A DNA stretch of 64,000 nt from Blepharisma stoltei (GCA_914767885.1 CAJZBQ010000026.1:62001-126000); one strand, 5' to 3'. Counted from the stretch's first letter, positions 44,268 through 55,741 are shown. Numbers and translations: made by a program. Notes: generated by a model not told the origin, from the sequence alone.

Positions 44268-45786
44268 TTATGATATTACATTATTATCCACTTTAAGGGA
44301 AAACTTGTCATAATTTTCCAACAAAAATGGAATTGACGCTAAAAATTGCCCAAAACTGACTCTCTCCTTTATTTCCAGCATTTCCATCACCTCATTGACT
44401 TCTTCATCACTACAAATTGCGTCTAAAAGCCCTTTAAACCCTTCTCTCCCCATTATTTTCCCTTGGCAATATTGCCCAAACAGTTCTTTAAACTGATTTA
44501 CTTGGTTTTTCAGCTGATTTATCTGCTTCATGTCTTGGAAATCCAGCCTATTTGATGGAATTCTAGACCTATAGACTCCAAAATTGGTATATTCATGCAC
44601 AATCATTACCCCAAAAAAAGCCTGCTTGCTTACAGTGCCTGTTAAAAAAGGGTCAAAAATGTCCTATGTAAAAACTACCCATAAAATATTGGCTTTGTCT
44701 ATAATTTCTGGGGAATTTTCAGGGGTTTCACAAGGGACCCGGATGTGCTGGACCCTTGATGCATGTGTCCTCCATGGGGTAATTCCTCGTGTTTCTGGAG
44801 GGGAAACTGCATTTCCTCTGATATTTATAGGGGTTTGGCGCTTTTTTGGGCTGATTTTTGATAAATAATCAATGATTCCTTCTTTTGTGATCATTCCGCT
44901 GTCGTCTGATAATCTTTCATATAGTTTTGTATATTTTCCTGTTACTTGGGTAATTAAATTTTGGATTTTTATTGATAAAGCAATTTTCTTCCTAGGCGGT
45001 GTAAGGTCTCTTTGTTTAAGAAGCTTAAGAGGAGGGAGAGTTAGACTTGCTTTTTGTCCAGAAATATGAAGGAATTTCTTGGGAAACTATCGTTTAAATT
45101 ACCATACAACTTCAGGTTTAAGATCTTCGATGGGATCTTCTGCTTTTTTTACTGCTTTTTGGGAAGAGTTTTTAACTCTCCCCTCTGTGAGCGAGCAAAA
45201 TCATTGGAAAATCTCTATTTTCATAAAAAAAAAACTACCCTCCGTCAACGAACAACCTGCATTTTGAAACAAATTCACCAAATTATATTAGTTTTGCTTT
45301 CCAATTTTTCGCAAATCGGGAGTTTTAAAATATAGAAAAAAAATTAACCCCCCTCCGAATCTAGCGTGTTCGCTACGAGGAAGTAAGAGGATTTTCTTGG
45401 TCAAGTTTTGATATAAGAAACTAGGCTTTTTACTATTAAATTATTGAGGAAATATTATTTTAGCATAAATAGACTATTATTTTTATTAAAAAAGGATTTT
45501 AAATAAAGTAGAACTATGAAAAAGGTCTAGAGGCCTATAAAAATTCAGAGTATCGGCTAGTTCTATCAGTGGTTTTTGAAAATAATGGGTCATAAACTCG
45601 ATAGGTTCTTCCCATTATGGAGGTTTTTAAGTTAAGGCGGTTCGGGGGAGGAGTTAATACAGCAAGAGAGAGAAGTCTTTTATCTGGAGATGTGTTCTCT
45701 TCCAATCTAAGTTTTTTAGGGGATAAATAGCTTTCTAATTGTTCTGCTGCAATTTTCCAAAATTCATCTTTTGGCAGTTCTTCCAT
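44268..45786 (-). CDS. Unrecognised protein with possible EF-hand-like segments
   Basis: Start ATG at 45786 (MEELPKDEFWKIAAEQLESY). The frame is restored by removing 126 bp (TA, 45412/45538) and the 211-bp family-1 element at 45173, then a 15-nt intron (44664-44678), giving a length divisible by three. One small stop-containing gap remains at about 45099-45120, where an intron of unusual length may lie. Segments such as DKANILWDIFDPFLTGTVSK and GREGFKGLLDAICSDEEVNE look like degenerate EF-hand pairs. No family was identified. Confidence 0.65.
44664..44678 (-). other. 15-nt intron
   Basis: The minus strand reads GTAGTTTTTACATAG. Splicing joins KANILW|DIFDPFL. Confidence 0.8.
45173..45383. mobile_element. 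Family-1 IES, 211 bp
   Basis: TTA/TA bounded. Left end CTCTCCCCTCTGTGAGCGAG, right end CGTGTTCGCTACGAGGAAGT (decayed), with the shared core. Frame-restoring: ENPL|KNSSQKA. Confidence 0.8.
45412..45537. mobile_element. 126-bp IES
   Basis: TA at 45412 and at 45538 within TATAA repeats. Removal joins SRYSEFL|SKLDQEN and removes a TAG. Confidence 0.7.
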
Positions 45787-45986
45787 TTATTTAGAAATTT
45801 ATCAATTTTTACCTAGGAACTGCATTTATTATAAAATAAGTCTATAAAATCTAATGAAATCTTGCTTGAAATATTAATTATTTCATACATTAATAAAATA
45901 ATACGCAGTTTTTATTTATCTTCCCATGCTCCTCATCAAAATTGATAAAAATTCATGATATTTTTTAAAAATTACTTTATTATAAA

Positions 45987-47346
45987 ATGTCAAAAAGGCT
46001 GTTTCTCCTTCTCTCGATTTCTGTTTTTTCATTCGGACAAATATGCTCAAGCATCGACATCGGCATCCATTTTGACAGCATCGGCAAAGTTGTATCAAAC
46101 GGCAAAACCAAAGCAGAATGGACCTATCTTACCCCTACCTACAATTCTCAAGCAAATGAGCAATCTCTCAAATTTTACGTCATGAGCTCGTATCCTCAGT
46201 GAAAAGATTTCGAAAAGGTAGAATTTCACCATCAAGACGAGAACAAAACTGATGACCTAAAATGGCTTCATATGAATGTTGCAAAAGATGAAGAAGAAAT
46301 TCGGAAATTTAATCTGTCTGCTGCTTATGAAGTTACACAGGAATGCTTAAATAGAGGGTCTGGGGGTACTAAACTGCATCTAAATGTGACCTTTTATATG
46401 GCTGACTGTCCTCCCATTTCTATTAATTGGATGAAAATATGGGGTTTTATTATGAATGGGCATCATAAAGGGCTATTTTTTTATTTTTGTAAAAAATGCA
46501 GAGGTTAAGGAAAATTGATTATGTGGAGAACAGGGACAAACAAGAGATGGGCTTTCAATCGGATTCAGCACAAAGTCGAGCGAAATTGCAGAAAATGGGA
46601 AATTGAAGCCAGCATTTGACCAGAAAACAAAAGATGATGCATATTTAGTTCCCTTTGAAGAAGAAACCACTATAATTTATCTGCACATGCAAGAAGACAC
46701 TGGGAAAGTTTACTATAACTCTCCTTTTATTATCACAGATGAAAAGGTTATATATCCTGTATTGAATGGAAGTGCTGAAAGGCCAGGATGGCTTGATCAA
46801 AATCCAAAAGAACTAGAAATCAGCTATAATTGTTTAGTAGATAATGGTAAGGTAGTAGAAATATTCTTACTCCCACAAGCATTTTCCTATTTTTTAATTA
46901 GGAAAAACATATAAAATTGACTGGATAGCGATTTTAATTATTAAAAAAAACCAATTATTACGAATTTTCTCTTATAAAAAAGCTCTGTTTTCTATTAATT
47001 AGAAGAGTTAGTAATAGAGCTACCTTATTTTCAGAATATTCAAGCACATTTTTATAAGCAATGCGGATCCAAAAAACTCAGCAGCTCTTTTTCATTATTC
47101 TGGGCCTTTATTTATTTACTAACAGGTGGCAGCATTGCAGCATACCTAATAGCTTATGTTTATTCACAGCACAGAAATGGAGAAAAAGGCTGGGACTTAG
47201 TGCCTTTTGGACAACACATTAAAGGACTTTTCAGGACAACCGTCCACCTCAAGCCAAAAAGTGGGCAGCCTCAAGACATGGATTTGCCAGACCTAAATGA
47301 CGATAGCCTCGAAATCAATGTGCAGAGCCAGTACGGGACTGTTTAA
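45987..47346 (+). CDS. Type I membrane protein, ATG27 / mannose-6-phosphate-receptor-homology-like
   Basis: Signal peptide MSKRLFLLLSISVFSFGQIC, then a luminal region with scattered Cys (TQECLNRGSGGTKLHLNVTF..DCPPISINWLCGEQG) of the kind seen in MRH/ATG27 proteins, one transmembrane helix (FWAFIYLLTGGSIAAYLIAY) and a cytosolic tail. The tail carries GEKGWDLVPFGQHIKGL, like the conserved G.W...P motif after the membrane span in ATG27 and M6P receptors. One TGA is read as Trp (46201). Two IESs (88 and 141 bp) must be removed; then the length is exactly 377 codons with stop. A Golgi/endosome sorting or autophagy role is inferred. Confidence 0.75.
46425..46517. mobile_element. 88-bp IES, 5-bp repeat AATTG
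   Basis: AATTG occurs at 46425-46429 and 46513-46517. Removing 88 bp joins CPPISINW|LCGEQGQ in frame (the Trp becomes TGA). Confidence 0.8.
46868..47008. mobile_element. Short family-1-like IES, 141 bp
   Basis: TTA at 46867 and at 47008. The left end ACTCCCACAAGC and right end GAAGAG keep only traces of the family-1 terminus. Excision joins VVEIFL|VIELPYF and makes the CDS length a multiple of three. Confidence 0.85.
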
Positions 47347-47363
47347 TAGCTATAATTAAATTA

Positions 47364-50300
47364 TTAAAATGAAGCTCCACTAGCTCGTGGTAAAACTGCG
47401 TCAATTCTTTTCCAATCTACATAATTTTTACCAAAAATCCCAATTCCATACCCACCGATTTTTTCTTTAATAATAATCAGGCAAAAAGTCTCAGCACTGA
47501 CAAGGCCTTTTATGTCGTTATCTTGAGACCTTGCGATCTCATAAAGCCGCGATATTTCGATTTCTTCATAATTTGGGTCAAGCTCAAGGACTTTTTCTTT
47601 AAAACTTGGCTGGTCTAGTCGAGTCTGCTTTATTTTTTTTCTGAGTTTATTGTAGTCTTGGATTATTTCGAATTCGTATTCGTCTATAAAGGCGTTAAAA
47701 AGCTGGGATTTGGTGATCATGGCGGCTTTGGAGTCTGAAAGCTCCAGGTATTTTTCGAAATCTATTTTATCTTGCCATTCTTCATGAGAAATTAAGCCAA
47801 TTTCCTATAAATAATATTAATTTCTATATAATTATTTTTTTTTATTATTTTTATTATCTAGAATATCCCTTTGCCTTCATTGTCAATTGACCCACACAGA
47901 AATTCAGCTTCATCTTGAGTGATCCAGATATTTAATTTTATCCTTATAGAGTCCACAAATTCATGATAATCCAATGTTTCTCCATGGTCCAAATCTAAAA
48001 TTTCAAACATATTTTCAGGCGAAATCCCCATTTTTGCCATAGTCCCGACCACTTTTATAGCAATCATATCATATCTGTCCAAATTTTCTTTTTGGATCCT
48101 TGCTATTATTCTTTCTCCAATTTCTCTGTCGTTTTTGCATACTTTCATTATAAGCTCCATTATATCAATAATAGAAGTTTCCCCTCCGTATTGCTGGATT
48201 TCGTAGTGCTGGGCAAAACTGTCAGTTTTTGGCTTAGATTTATTAGAAGAAAGGACAAAAAGCTCATGAATCATTAGTAAAAATACACAGACGTGGCTTG
48301 GTAAAGGCCTAGAATGGAAGACTCCAAGCATTCTGCAGAAAGCGACAGCATAGGGGTGACTTATTTTGTAGAGCTCTTCTAGAGAAATCATTAAAGCTTT
48401 AAGCTGCTTGTGGGCGACTGTTTTTAGGCCAAATTGTAAATACATGTAATCTAAAGCGAAATCCACCATATCCCTTGGCTGTCTGCCTAATGCTAATTCT
48501 AGCTTATCCAGCTTGCATTTTTCGTCAATCAAATTTTCTAGTAATTTCCATACATTTGAATAAGTCATTGGAGGTTCCCTTTTCATTTTTTCTGCCATTT
48601 CCATTAGTTTATTTGGCTGGGCGTCAATTTCTGCCATGCTTTCGATTATCATTAGCTCTTGTACACTTATAGAGCTGCTTAAGCTGGTATTATTACTATA
48701 TTCTTCTCTTGAGCTATAAACTGACGAGAATTTTCCCATCTCAAACAGCGACTTATGCAAGCTTAAATTTTCCCCACTAATTTGTGACAGCTCCAAACTC
48801 TGCGAATTCAGCTGTTTCCTCATTTCTTCTTTTTCATCAATTACCTCTTTCATTTTTTGCTGTGACAGCTTCAGGCTGTTTGATAAATCTGAGTTCTGAT
48901 CTGAAAGAATTTTTATTATTTTATCATTGCTCATAGACTTTTTCATTTCCCCTTGGCTTGTTTCTTCAAATTTTGCTTCTTTTTGGAGAAGTTGCTGCTT
49001 TAAGGCTTCCTGAAGTTTTTTCATTCTGTCGATTTCAGCTTGTGAAATTTCAAGCTGATTTTTGAAAAATTTATTTTCGTCTTTAAGCTTGTCAATTTGA
49101 TTAGAAGAGTCTTGAAGCTCTTTGTAAAGATTTGCCTCTTGGGATTTAAGACGCTTTTGGAGCTGCTCAGTTTCTCGCCGTAGCTGGGTTATGGTATAGT
49201 TTAGGTCATTGCGCTGGATGTCCCATTCAGACTGGTTGTGGGCAGCTTGGGTTTGTAAAGCTTCAATTTGGGATTGGTAGGCGTCGATTTGTTTTTTTTG
49301 AGTAACGAAGTCTTTGAGGATTCTGCCTTTGGTGTCAGCGTCTTTTTTGAATTCTTTTATTTTTTCACTAAGATCTAAAATTTCAGAATTGGCTGATTTT
49401 AGCTCTTCTATTGTTTTTTGATAAGCCTTTTTTAATAATAAATACTCTTGGCTTGAAGCTTCAAGCTCGTTTATCTGACTCCGAAGATTGTTATTTGTGG
49501 TTGTGTTTTCTTCAATTGCTGAGTCTAGCTCTCTTATCCTTTCTAGCAGTTTTTCTTCGTCATAGTTAACTAATGAAGAGTCAGTTTTTGACCTCACAGC
49601 GTCCTCATAAGCTTGGCTTAGCTCCCGATTTCTGATTTCAAGCTCATCTCTTATCATTTCAAACTTTTGTATTTGGTCTTTTAGGCTGCTGTTTTCTGAT
49701 TTCTGCTTTAGCAGGGCTTCATTGAGGTTTTCTAGGCTTAGCTCATTTGGGGTTTTATTTGATTCTTTAATGATGACTAATTCTTTTCTTAAATTGTTAT
49801 AGTCTTTATAAAGAGTTTCATATTCGTCGTTTTTTGAGGCTAAAATTGATTTTAATTTATTTTTTTCTCTATTTGATTCATTAGCTTGTTTCTCTGTTTC
49901 GCTCAAATTTTTTGAAATTTCATCTTTGATTTCTTTTAAAGATTCCATAGCCTGCTTATTAACAGTAGCCGCTCTCTCTAGCTCATCAATCCTTAAATCT
50001 TTCTGTATTATTTCTTTTCTAAACACATCAAGAAGATTTCTCAGCTTTCCAGTTTCGTCTTCTTTTTTGTCAATCAGTCCTACAAAGCTTGAGGAATTTA
50101 CTTCAGTGCTCATATCTTTTGACTTATTTTCTTCATAAGATCTTCTCAGCTGGGCTAACTCAGAAATCAATTGATCATTGTCCTTTCTCAGTCTGACGAT
50201 CTCAATAGACGAATCATCACCAGAAGCTTCAGCTTTGTCCTTCCTCTGGTTCGGCTCCATAATAATTTCATCCCCAACTTTGCTTTTTATACCTTGTCTA

Positions 50301-50620
50301 TTAAAAATACCGCCTGAAGGTTTGGAGTCTCCACTTTTTAGGTCAACTTGGGCTGAATAAGCGTCATTATAAAGCTGGTCAATATTTTTGAATTTTTTGA
50401 GGAAAATATAGTGGATTAATGTTAAAACAGCGACTATTGCAATTATATAAAAAATTTTGATTCCTGAATCAATTTGTACCTTTTCTGAGTCTAAAGTGGT
50501 GATTTTGCTGATAATAAGGTAGCTTGCGACTGAGATAAAAAAGATAAGAGCGTTTATGAAGTGGGGAAATTTTAGGTAAAGCCAAAATTTCTTATGTGAA
50601 GAAATTGCTGTATAGCTCAT
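47364..50620 (-). CDS. Membrane-anchored coiled-coil protein with EF-hand-like C-terminus
   Basis: The start ATG at 50620 opens 920 uninterrupted codons. Two hydrophobic helices (INALIFFISVASYLIISKI; IFYIIAIVAVLTLIHYIFLK) are followed by about 500 residues of coiled coil (LRKDNDQLISELAQLRRSYE and similar heptads). A globular end has EF-hand-like loops (LDLDHGETLDYHEFV; SIDNEGKGIF). The frame stops inside the second loop at 47858 and an in-phase continuation (GLISHEEWQDKIDFEKYLEL..) runs to TAA at 47364. A 50-60-bp AT-rich segment between them is probably an IES whose ends I could not fix. A tethering or scaffold role on an internal membrane is plausible. Confidence 0.75.
47800..47860. mobile_element. 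Unresolved AT-rich interruption
   Basis: Almost pure A/T (AATAATAAAAAAAAATAATT on the minus strand), with TAG at both edges. It separates two parts of one EF-hand protein. Neither a TA-TA join nor a GT..AG intron gave a clean fit. Confidence 0.45.
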
Positions 50621-51490
50621 GAACTTTTATAGATTGACCTCATTGAAAATGTAACAGTTCTAATGGGCTTCATATCTTATACATCTAAAACTAGACTCCG
50701 CACTATTTAGAGAAATAATCAGATTATAATAAAAAATTCCTAGTTTAAACTAGATCAATAAAGTTTTATATAATTGTTTTTTAATAATTTTTAAAAAATT
50801 TTAATATCTAGCATTAAGGTTCGGCAAAATGAAGCGAAGGCATATTTTAAAATTAAAATAGTGCTTCTCTCTTTATGTTTGAAAAATGGCAATTTCTCAG
50901 TAAAATCGCCTGGCCTAAAATGGGAATTAAAAATGGCCAGTCAAAAAATTTTTTGGCAAGTGTAAACCATTTTGACAATTAAATGAGCTATTTTTAAAAG
51001 TGGGCTTAATATAAAAATTGCATACTTGTTTATTTTATAAATAAATTTATATAGCTATTAAAATCTCTATTTGATATATAAGGGTCTTAAAAAATTAAAT
51101 ATGGCTTTAAGTGAAAATCAAAAACTTTATTTTACACTATCTCCTTTTAATAATTCTTTCAGCCGACCAATATAGACTTTTACAATTCAGAATCAAATGT
51201 ATTTATCATGCTTTTCTTATATTTGCATTGATTGACTAAATGATAATTTACAAAGGCGACTCGAAGCATTTCTTTTATTCGATTTGACCAAATGCTGCTT
51301 AAAATACTTCCCACTGTTTCGTATATTCTATTTCACTAGTTTAGTTCTTAATAGACAGCTAAAATAAAAATTTCCTATTTAATTATGTCGAAAAATTGAT
51401 ACGCGCTACTGTAATTTATCCACAAAGTCGGCTTTAAACGATTGTTTTAATGTATAAATTTTTCGAACCGTAAAAAAGTATCCCTTCTAT
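50621..51490. other. Intergenic, AT-rich
   Basis: 870 bp with no convincing frame on either strand, no repeat and no RNA gene seen. Confidence 0.5.
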
Positions 51491-51847
51491 CTATAATCAG
51501 GCATCAGCAATAATGAGATTCATTAAAGTGAGAAAAAGAGAAATCAATGACATCATTGTTAGAAGGAAATATAAGATTCCAGCTGTTTCGATATTCTGAA
51601 TATTGCTGCATATGAACTGGACGTCTTCGTCCTGGGTAGCTTGGCATGCTTTATTTTTGAAATTTTCAAAATGAGTGTAAACACTGAGATCTTCAATATC
51701 TTCATATGTCAGAGTATAAGAAATTGTGTAGAGGCCTATATTGTAGCTTGATATTGAGAAATAATTCAAGAAAAGAGAGATAAGAGATAAGGAGAAAAAA
51801 CAAAAATTCAAGCATAAATTTAGAATTGCGTGAATTTTTAAATCCAT
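51491..51847 (-). CDS. Small membrane protein with three predicted helices
   Basis: 118 aa, taking TGA as Trp (..LIIADAWL, TAG stop at 51491). The hydrophobic segments NLCLNFCFFSLSLISLFLNY and GILYFLLTMMSLISLFLTLM flank a polar loop with two Cys (NKACQATQDEDVQFICSNIQ), which recalls tetraspan or claudin-like extracellular loops. No family recognised. The gene is short and may be a fragment of a larger gene. Confidence 0.55.
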
Positions 51848-51950
51848 ATTTTATATTTTGAGAAATTCTTTTTGGAAATATCAAGGAAGTTTACTAGCAA
51901 AATAATTATTTAAATATAATAAAAAACCTATATTTAATTTTATCTATTAA

Positions 51951-54370
51951 TTAAATATTTGTCAAAATATTGTTTATTGTTTCTTTCTGCTCATTCAAAG
52001 TTATGACCAGCTGCTTCACAATTTCATCCCTATCTACAGAAACCCCTTGCTGTGGACTTGCCAGCATCTGCATTTTCTGCAGAATCCTTTCAACGTCTTT
52101 TCCAAAGCTGACAATCCTTCCTATAGCTTTTTGGGTGTTTTCGTCAAGAAGAGAAGAATCTGGCTTGGAGCCTTTAAGGATCATTTTTAAGGCCATCCTT
52201 GATTTTTTTGCTAATTCCACCCTTTAGTTTTAGCTATCAAAATTATAGAAAATCCCTAGCTAGTTAGCGAAATTTTTATAAAATAATAATTTGATATATT
52301 ATTAATGATTTTAGAAGCATGATCTTCGACAAATTCTATTAAATTATTAATAACTTGCCAAATAATTAATTAGATTTTTTTTTACAAATGAGAAGAATTT
52401 TTAATCCAAAAAAATTTAATCCCCATTTTACAAGAATTTTCTTTGGAGGGAAAAATATTCCATACCATCTTCACTTTTTTTCTGTTCTTCAGCTGATGCT
52501 TTTAAAGGTGGAGGCTCCATTGGGAACTCATCAGTATCAGATTCACTAGACTCTACTCTGTGCTTTCTGACTGGCCGTTCATTTAATGATGCAAAGCCTT
52601 CTTGTATAATTGCAATAAAAATGTTATGTACACAACTATATTATATTTACCAAATAAAGAAAACAATAAAGGTAAACATATAAAGCTGACCTAAAACACT
52701 GTTATCAGCCACACAAGAAGCAAAAAAGCCATAAACAGAGTCTCCGTTTAAAATTGCAAAGTTAGTGACCATTCCAGCTGTTGTAGTCGGATATAGCCCA
52801 GTTTTCCAGAACATGCACATCCCTAAGAACACATACGCCATAAATATAGGAAGAATCCCTACAAGATAAGGCAGCAGCTTCCCAAAGCTTCTCTTCAAAG
52901 TATTTACTATAATGTAAGAATTCGAGCTATGCTCTATAAATCTAACCAGCCCCACCCAAGCACAAAAACAAGCAATCCCAATAATTTGTTCATGAACTTG
53001 CAGGACTGTATCTTGGTCTATCAGCGTCAAAATCCCTGCAAAAATCTGAGCTAAATTCCCTATGACTGTAAAAATGACCCAAAGGTTAATAAATTTTATT
53101 TTTTCTCTGAATCTCAACGACTCCCAAGCATTCCAGGTATAGGGCTTTCCCTTGAATAGCCCGATAACCGGATGAAGCCAGCCCGTTATCGGGCTATTCA
53201 AGGGAAAGCCCTATATCCATTTCATGCCCTTTTTTAATATGTGCCATAATCATAGCTCTTTTTAATAAATAAGCACATACAATTCCGAGAGAAAAACACC
53301 CAAGTAAAAATACCATAGCTCCTATCCACAGGTAATTTTCGAAAATATTGACTAATTATCCCTTACACTCTTTAGAGGAGCAGGTTGTTCTGGTTGTTTT
53401 GAGAGAAACATGGATTGAGCCATGATTGTGGAAATCGTAGAATTGGACGATTTTTCAATGGTAGCAGTTAGAAGAGACATCCATATTGGAGTTTAAATGA
53501 TGAATCAGGTGAAACTCGATTTCAAATCTCTCAACGTCGCCTACTCCCTCTGTAAGCAAACAAAAAATTTTATATGCGTGGAGGATGCTTAGTTTTTTTA
53601 TATATAAGAACCAATATTGTAAAATCAATTAATTTAATTTTCAAAATCTATATTTAAAATGCAAATTTAGCAGAAATAGCAAGAAATTTATTATAATAAT
53701 TATCTTTATATATTGGAAAATAGGGTATTTATATAGGTTTTGCTCGCTCATGTATTAAGGAAGTTAGGTATTTTCGGACATTATAGTGGGAAAAAGGGCC
53801 TAAGTCCTCTTCTGTTAAATAATAGATATTTTTATAGCCCTTATCTTTCCAATCATGCCCTATATAGCTGACAAGAAGTGTAGCAGGCTCTTTATCACCG
53901 TTATCTTCATATTCATAGCTATATTGATCTATTGTGTAGCTATTAATATTGAAATATTTCTATATGATAATTACGCTGACGGTTTGCTGGATATAAGTGC
54001 TTAGCTCTTGGATGTGGTAAATTGTGAACTGGTTTAGTATTTCTGTGTCGCTTCCTTCGACATTTAAATTCCTGCTCCTAATAGTTACATAATTTTTTAT
54101 TGATTAAAATAAATAAGTTTTTTTAAAAAAAACCTGTTTTTATTATATCGAGAAGATTAAGTTCAAAAACATTTTGTTGAACAATTGATATTGGTCATAG
54201 GAATAAGATGTGTTTCTATTCACAATTAATAACGCCTGGCAAGTGGTCATTAGCACGATTAAAAGCTGGACAACTAAAGCTCAAGGAAATCTCCCATATT
54301 TCTCATATTTGTCAAGAGGATGCAAATAGAGTCTGTCTTTAAGACTCATAATTCGTGTCTGGTCTGACAT
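51951..54370 (-). CDS. Mucolipin-type cation channel (TRPML)
   Basis: TRP channel of endolysosomal membranes in animals. The N-terminus LKDRLYLHPLDKYEKYGRFP then WALVVQLLIVLMTTCQALLI matches the mucolipin start and first transmembrane helix. Later parts match the pore module: ILPIFMAYVFLGMCMFWKTG, TNFAILNGDSVYGFF (selectivity filter, INGDD in animals) and a last helix ..IFIAIIQEGF. Three 15-nt introns (52636, 53352, 53960) and four IESs (48, 223, 76, 243 bp) are removed to give exactly 595 codons with stop. Several Trp are TGA. The luminal loop is cysteine-bearing (SSNCYHW, TTCSSK). Confidence 0.9.
52214..52462. mobile_element. 243-bp IES in the TRPML gene, repeat ATTCCA
   Basis: ATTCCA occurs at 52214-52219 and 52457-52462. 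Excision joins EDGME|LAKKSRM in the C-terminal tail. The interior is AT-rich with no coding. Confidence 0.8.
52636..52650 (-). other. 15-nt intron in the TRPML gene
   Basis: The minus strand reads GTAAATATAATATAG. It joins FIVFFI|CVHNIFIAI. Confidence 0.85.
53138..53213. mobile_element. 76-bp palindromic hairpin IES in the TRPML gene
   Basis: Almost the whole element is an inverted repeat: the arm TATAGGGCTTTCCCTTGAAT followed by AGCCCGATAAC on each side of a loop of about 15 nt. Removed TA to TA it joins HEMD|TWNAWES. The same arm occurs in the IES at 22794. Confidence 0.9.
53352..53366 (-). other. 15-nt intron in the TRPML gene
   Basis: The minus strand reads GTAAGGGATAATTAG. It joins CSSKE|FNIFENY. 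Confidence 0.85.
53542..53764. mobile_element. Family-1 IES, 223 bp, in the TRPML gene
   Basis: TA at 53542 and at 53765. The left end ACTCCCTCTGTAAGCAAACA and right end GCTCGCTCATG..GGAAGTTA are decayed family-1 termini. Excision joins VRKYL|GDVERFE. Confidence 0.85.
53960..53974 (-). other. 15-nt intron in the TRPML gene
   Basis: The minus strand reads GTAATTATCATATAG. It joins IQQTVS|KYFNINS. Confidence 0.85.
54098..54145. mobile_element. 48-bp IES in the TRPML gene
   Basis: TA at 54098 and at 54146. Removing it joins NLIFSI|KNYVTIR and is needed for the total length to be a multiple of three. Confidence 0.8.
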
Positions 54371-54880
54371 TTACATATAATTTTAATTGAATTAAATATA
54401 AAATATTTCAACAACGGTAAAATTTCCTTAAATTAGGTATCTTCCAAATATAATATTATACTTGCTCCCTCCTCCGTGAATGAACAAAACCATTGAAAAA
54501 TCCATATTTTTTGGGGTAAGCCCACCCTCCTTGAGCGAACAAAAAATTTTTTATAAAAATAAAATTTTGATATATAATTTATAATTAGTATGAAATCTCT
54601 TGCAAATTCTGATTAATTTTTAAACAGCTTGCATTTTAAAACATAATTTTACATATTAAATTAACCCGTGAGCGAACAAAATTTATTTGTTAACTCACGG
54701 AGAATTGGAGTTAAGACTAAATATCCAGCCCTTAAAAAGATGCTATTTTTAGAGCCTAAAAATTCTTTTAAGTGTTAGAAAAATTTTGCTGACTATAATA
54801 AAAAACACAGTTTATAAAGACAAGGGCTCTGGGTTAAATCAAAGCTTTTATTTTTGTGCAATCTCATAGATAGGATTATA
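54371..54880. other. Intergenic region holding a family-1 element
   Basis: Between the TRPML start and the histone stop, both minus. Apart from the element at 54459 nothing was seen. Confidence 0.5.
54459..54711. mobile_element. Family-1 MITE, intergenic copy
   Basis: Left end CTCCCTCCTCCGTGAATGAA, inner arm CCACCCTCCTTGAGCGAACA, right end with GTGAGCGAACAAAATTTATT..TAACTCACGGAG..GAGTTA. It shares the AT core GATATATAATTTATAATTAG with other copies. Confidence 0.8.
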
Positions 54881-55282
54881 TTATGATCTTTCTCCTCTGA
54901 TTCTTCTGACTAATTGCATGTCTCTTGGCATAATAGTCACTCTTTTACCGTGAATTGCACAAAAGTTACTGTCTCCAAAAAGTCCAATATGGTAAGATTC
55001 AGCAGCTTCTTGGAGTGCAAGGACAGCTGAGCTCTGAAATCTGAGATCTGTCTTGTATTCTTGGGCAATTTCTCTCACAAGTCTTTGAAAAGGATGTTTT
55101 CTGACTAAAAGTTCAGTGCCCTTTTGGTATTTATAGATTTCAATTAGAGCTGGGATTTTTAATAATCTGTTTGGAGGCTTAACACCTCTGGGCTTGATCT
55201 CAGCGGCCTTATTTGCAAGGTGCTTTTTAGGAGTTTTTCTTGCTGAGGTAGTCTTTCTTGCTGTTTGTTTAGTTCTTGCCAT
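54881..55282 (-). CDS. Divergent histone H3
   Basis: 133 aa, intact. The N-terminal [19 protein letters not shown] keeps K4 and K9 but has T instead of S10 and lacks the usual GGKAPRK. The K27 context is changed to [13 protein letters not shown]. The fold region is conserved ([20 protein letters not shown] then [32 protein letters not shown]). About three residues shorter than canonical H3. Changes in alpha-N and loop 1 ([17 protein letters not shown]) suggest a specialised variant rather than the core replication H3. Confidence 0.92.
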   Translation of the reverse strand: MARTKQTARKTTSARKTPKKHLANKAAEIKPRGVKPPNRLLKIPALIEIYKYQKGTELLVRKHPFQRLVREIAQEYKTDLRFQSSAVLALQEAAESYHIGLFGDSNFCAIHGKRVTIMPRDMQLVRRIRGERS

Positions 55283-55405
55283 TTAATAGTCTCACCGAAA
55301 GAGAAATAGTAAACTTAAGTAGAGAGATGTTTTAATGAAAACAACATAAATAAATTTATTATAATAAGACATATATCTAGGAGATTTTGTATGTTTGAAG
55401 TTGTA

Positions 55406-55479
55406 GGTCCCATAGCTCAGCTGGTTAGAGCGCTGTGCTAATAACGCAGAGGTCGTGAGTTCGATCCTCACTGGGACCA
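55406..55479 (+). tRNA. tRNA-Ile (anticodon AAU)
   Basis: 74 nt folding as a full cloverleaf: acceptor GGTCCCA/TGGGACC with discriminator A, D arm GCTC..GAGC, anticodon stem CTGTG/CGCAG with loop CTAATAA (AAT at 34-36), T arm GTGAG-TTCGATC-CTCAC. No CCA is encoded and there is no intron. A run of five T (55481-55485) follows as a Pol III terminator. Confidence 0.97.
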
Positions 55480-55480
55480 C

Positions 55481-55485
55481 TTTTT
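55481..55485 (+). terminator. Pol III terminator of tRNA-Ile
   Basis: TTTTT one base after the tRNA 3' end. Confidence 0.7.
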
Positions 55486-55741
55486 GTTAAATATAGATTA
55501 ATTTTTTTGCATTATAGTTCAAATAAATCAGTTAAGGGTTTTCTCTATAATTGTTAGCTTTCAGATTATAATACTTCTCTTATTAGTTTAAAGTTAATTT
55601 ATTTAGATTATTTTAAAAATGCTTAATGCTAAAGAAAATGTAATGTTATTTGCTATTATTAGGTCTTAAAAGAAAATATATCTGTATTGCATAACATATA
55701 TTTAAATTTCAAATTTATATCGTAATTATATAAAGAAATAC

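Noticed and set aside
50640-51490. Small plus-strand frame near 51102 as a gene
   Set aside because: About 24 codons, no similarity, no supporting signals.
55320-55480. Short minus-strand frame overlapping the tRNA
   Set aside because: It covers the tRNA-Ile gene and has no similarity to a known protein.
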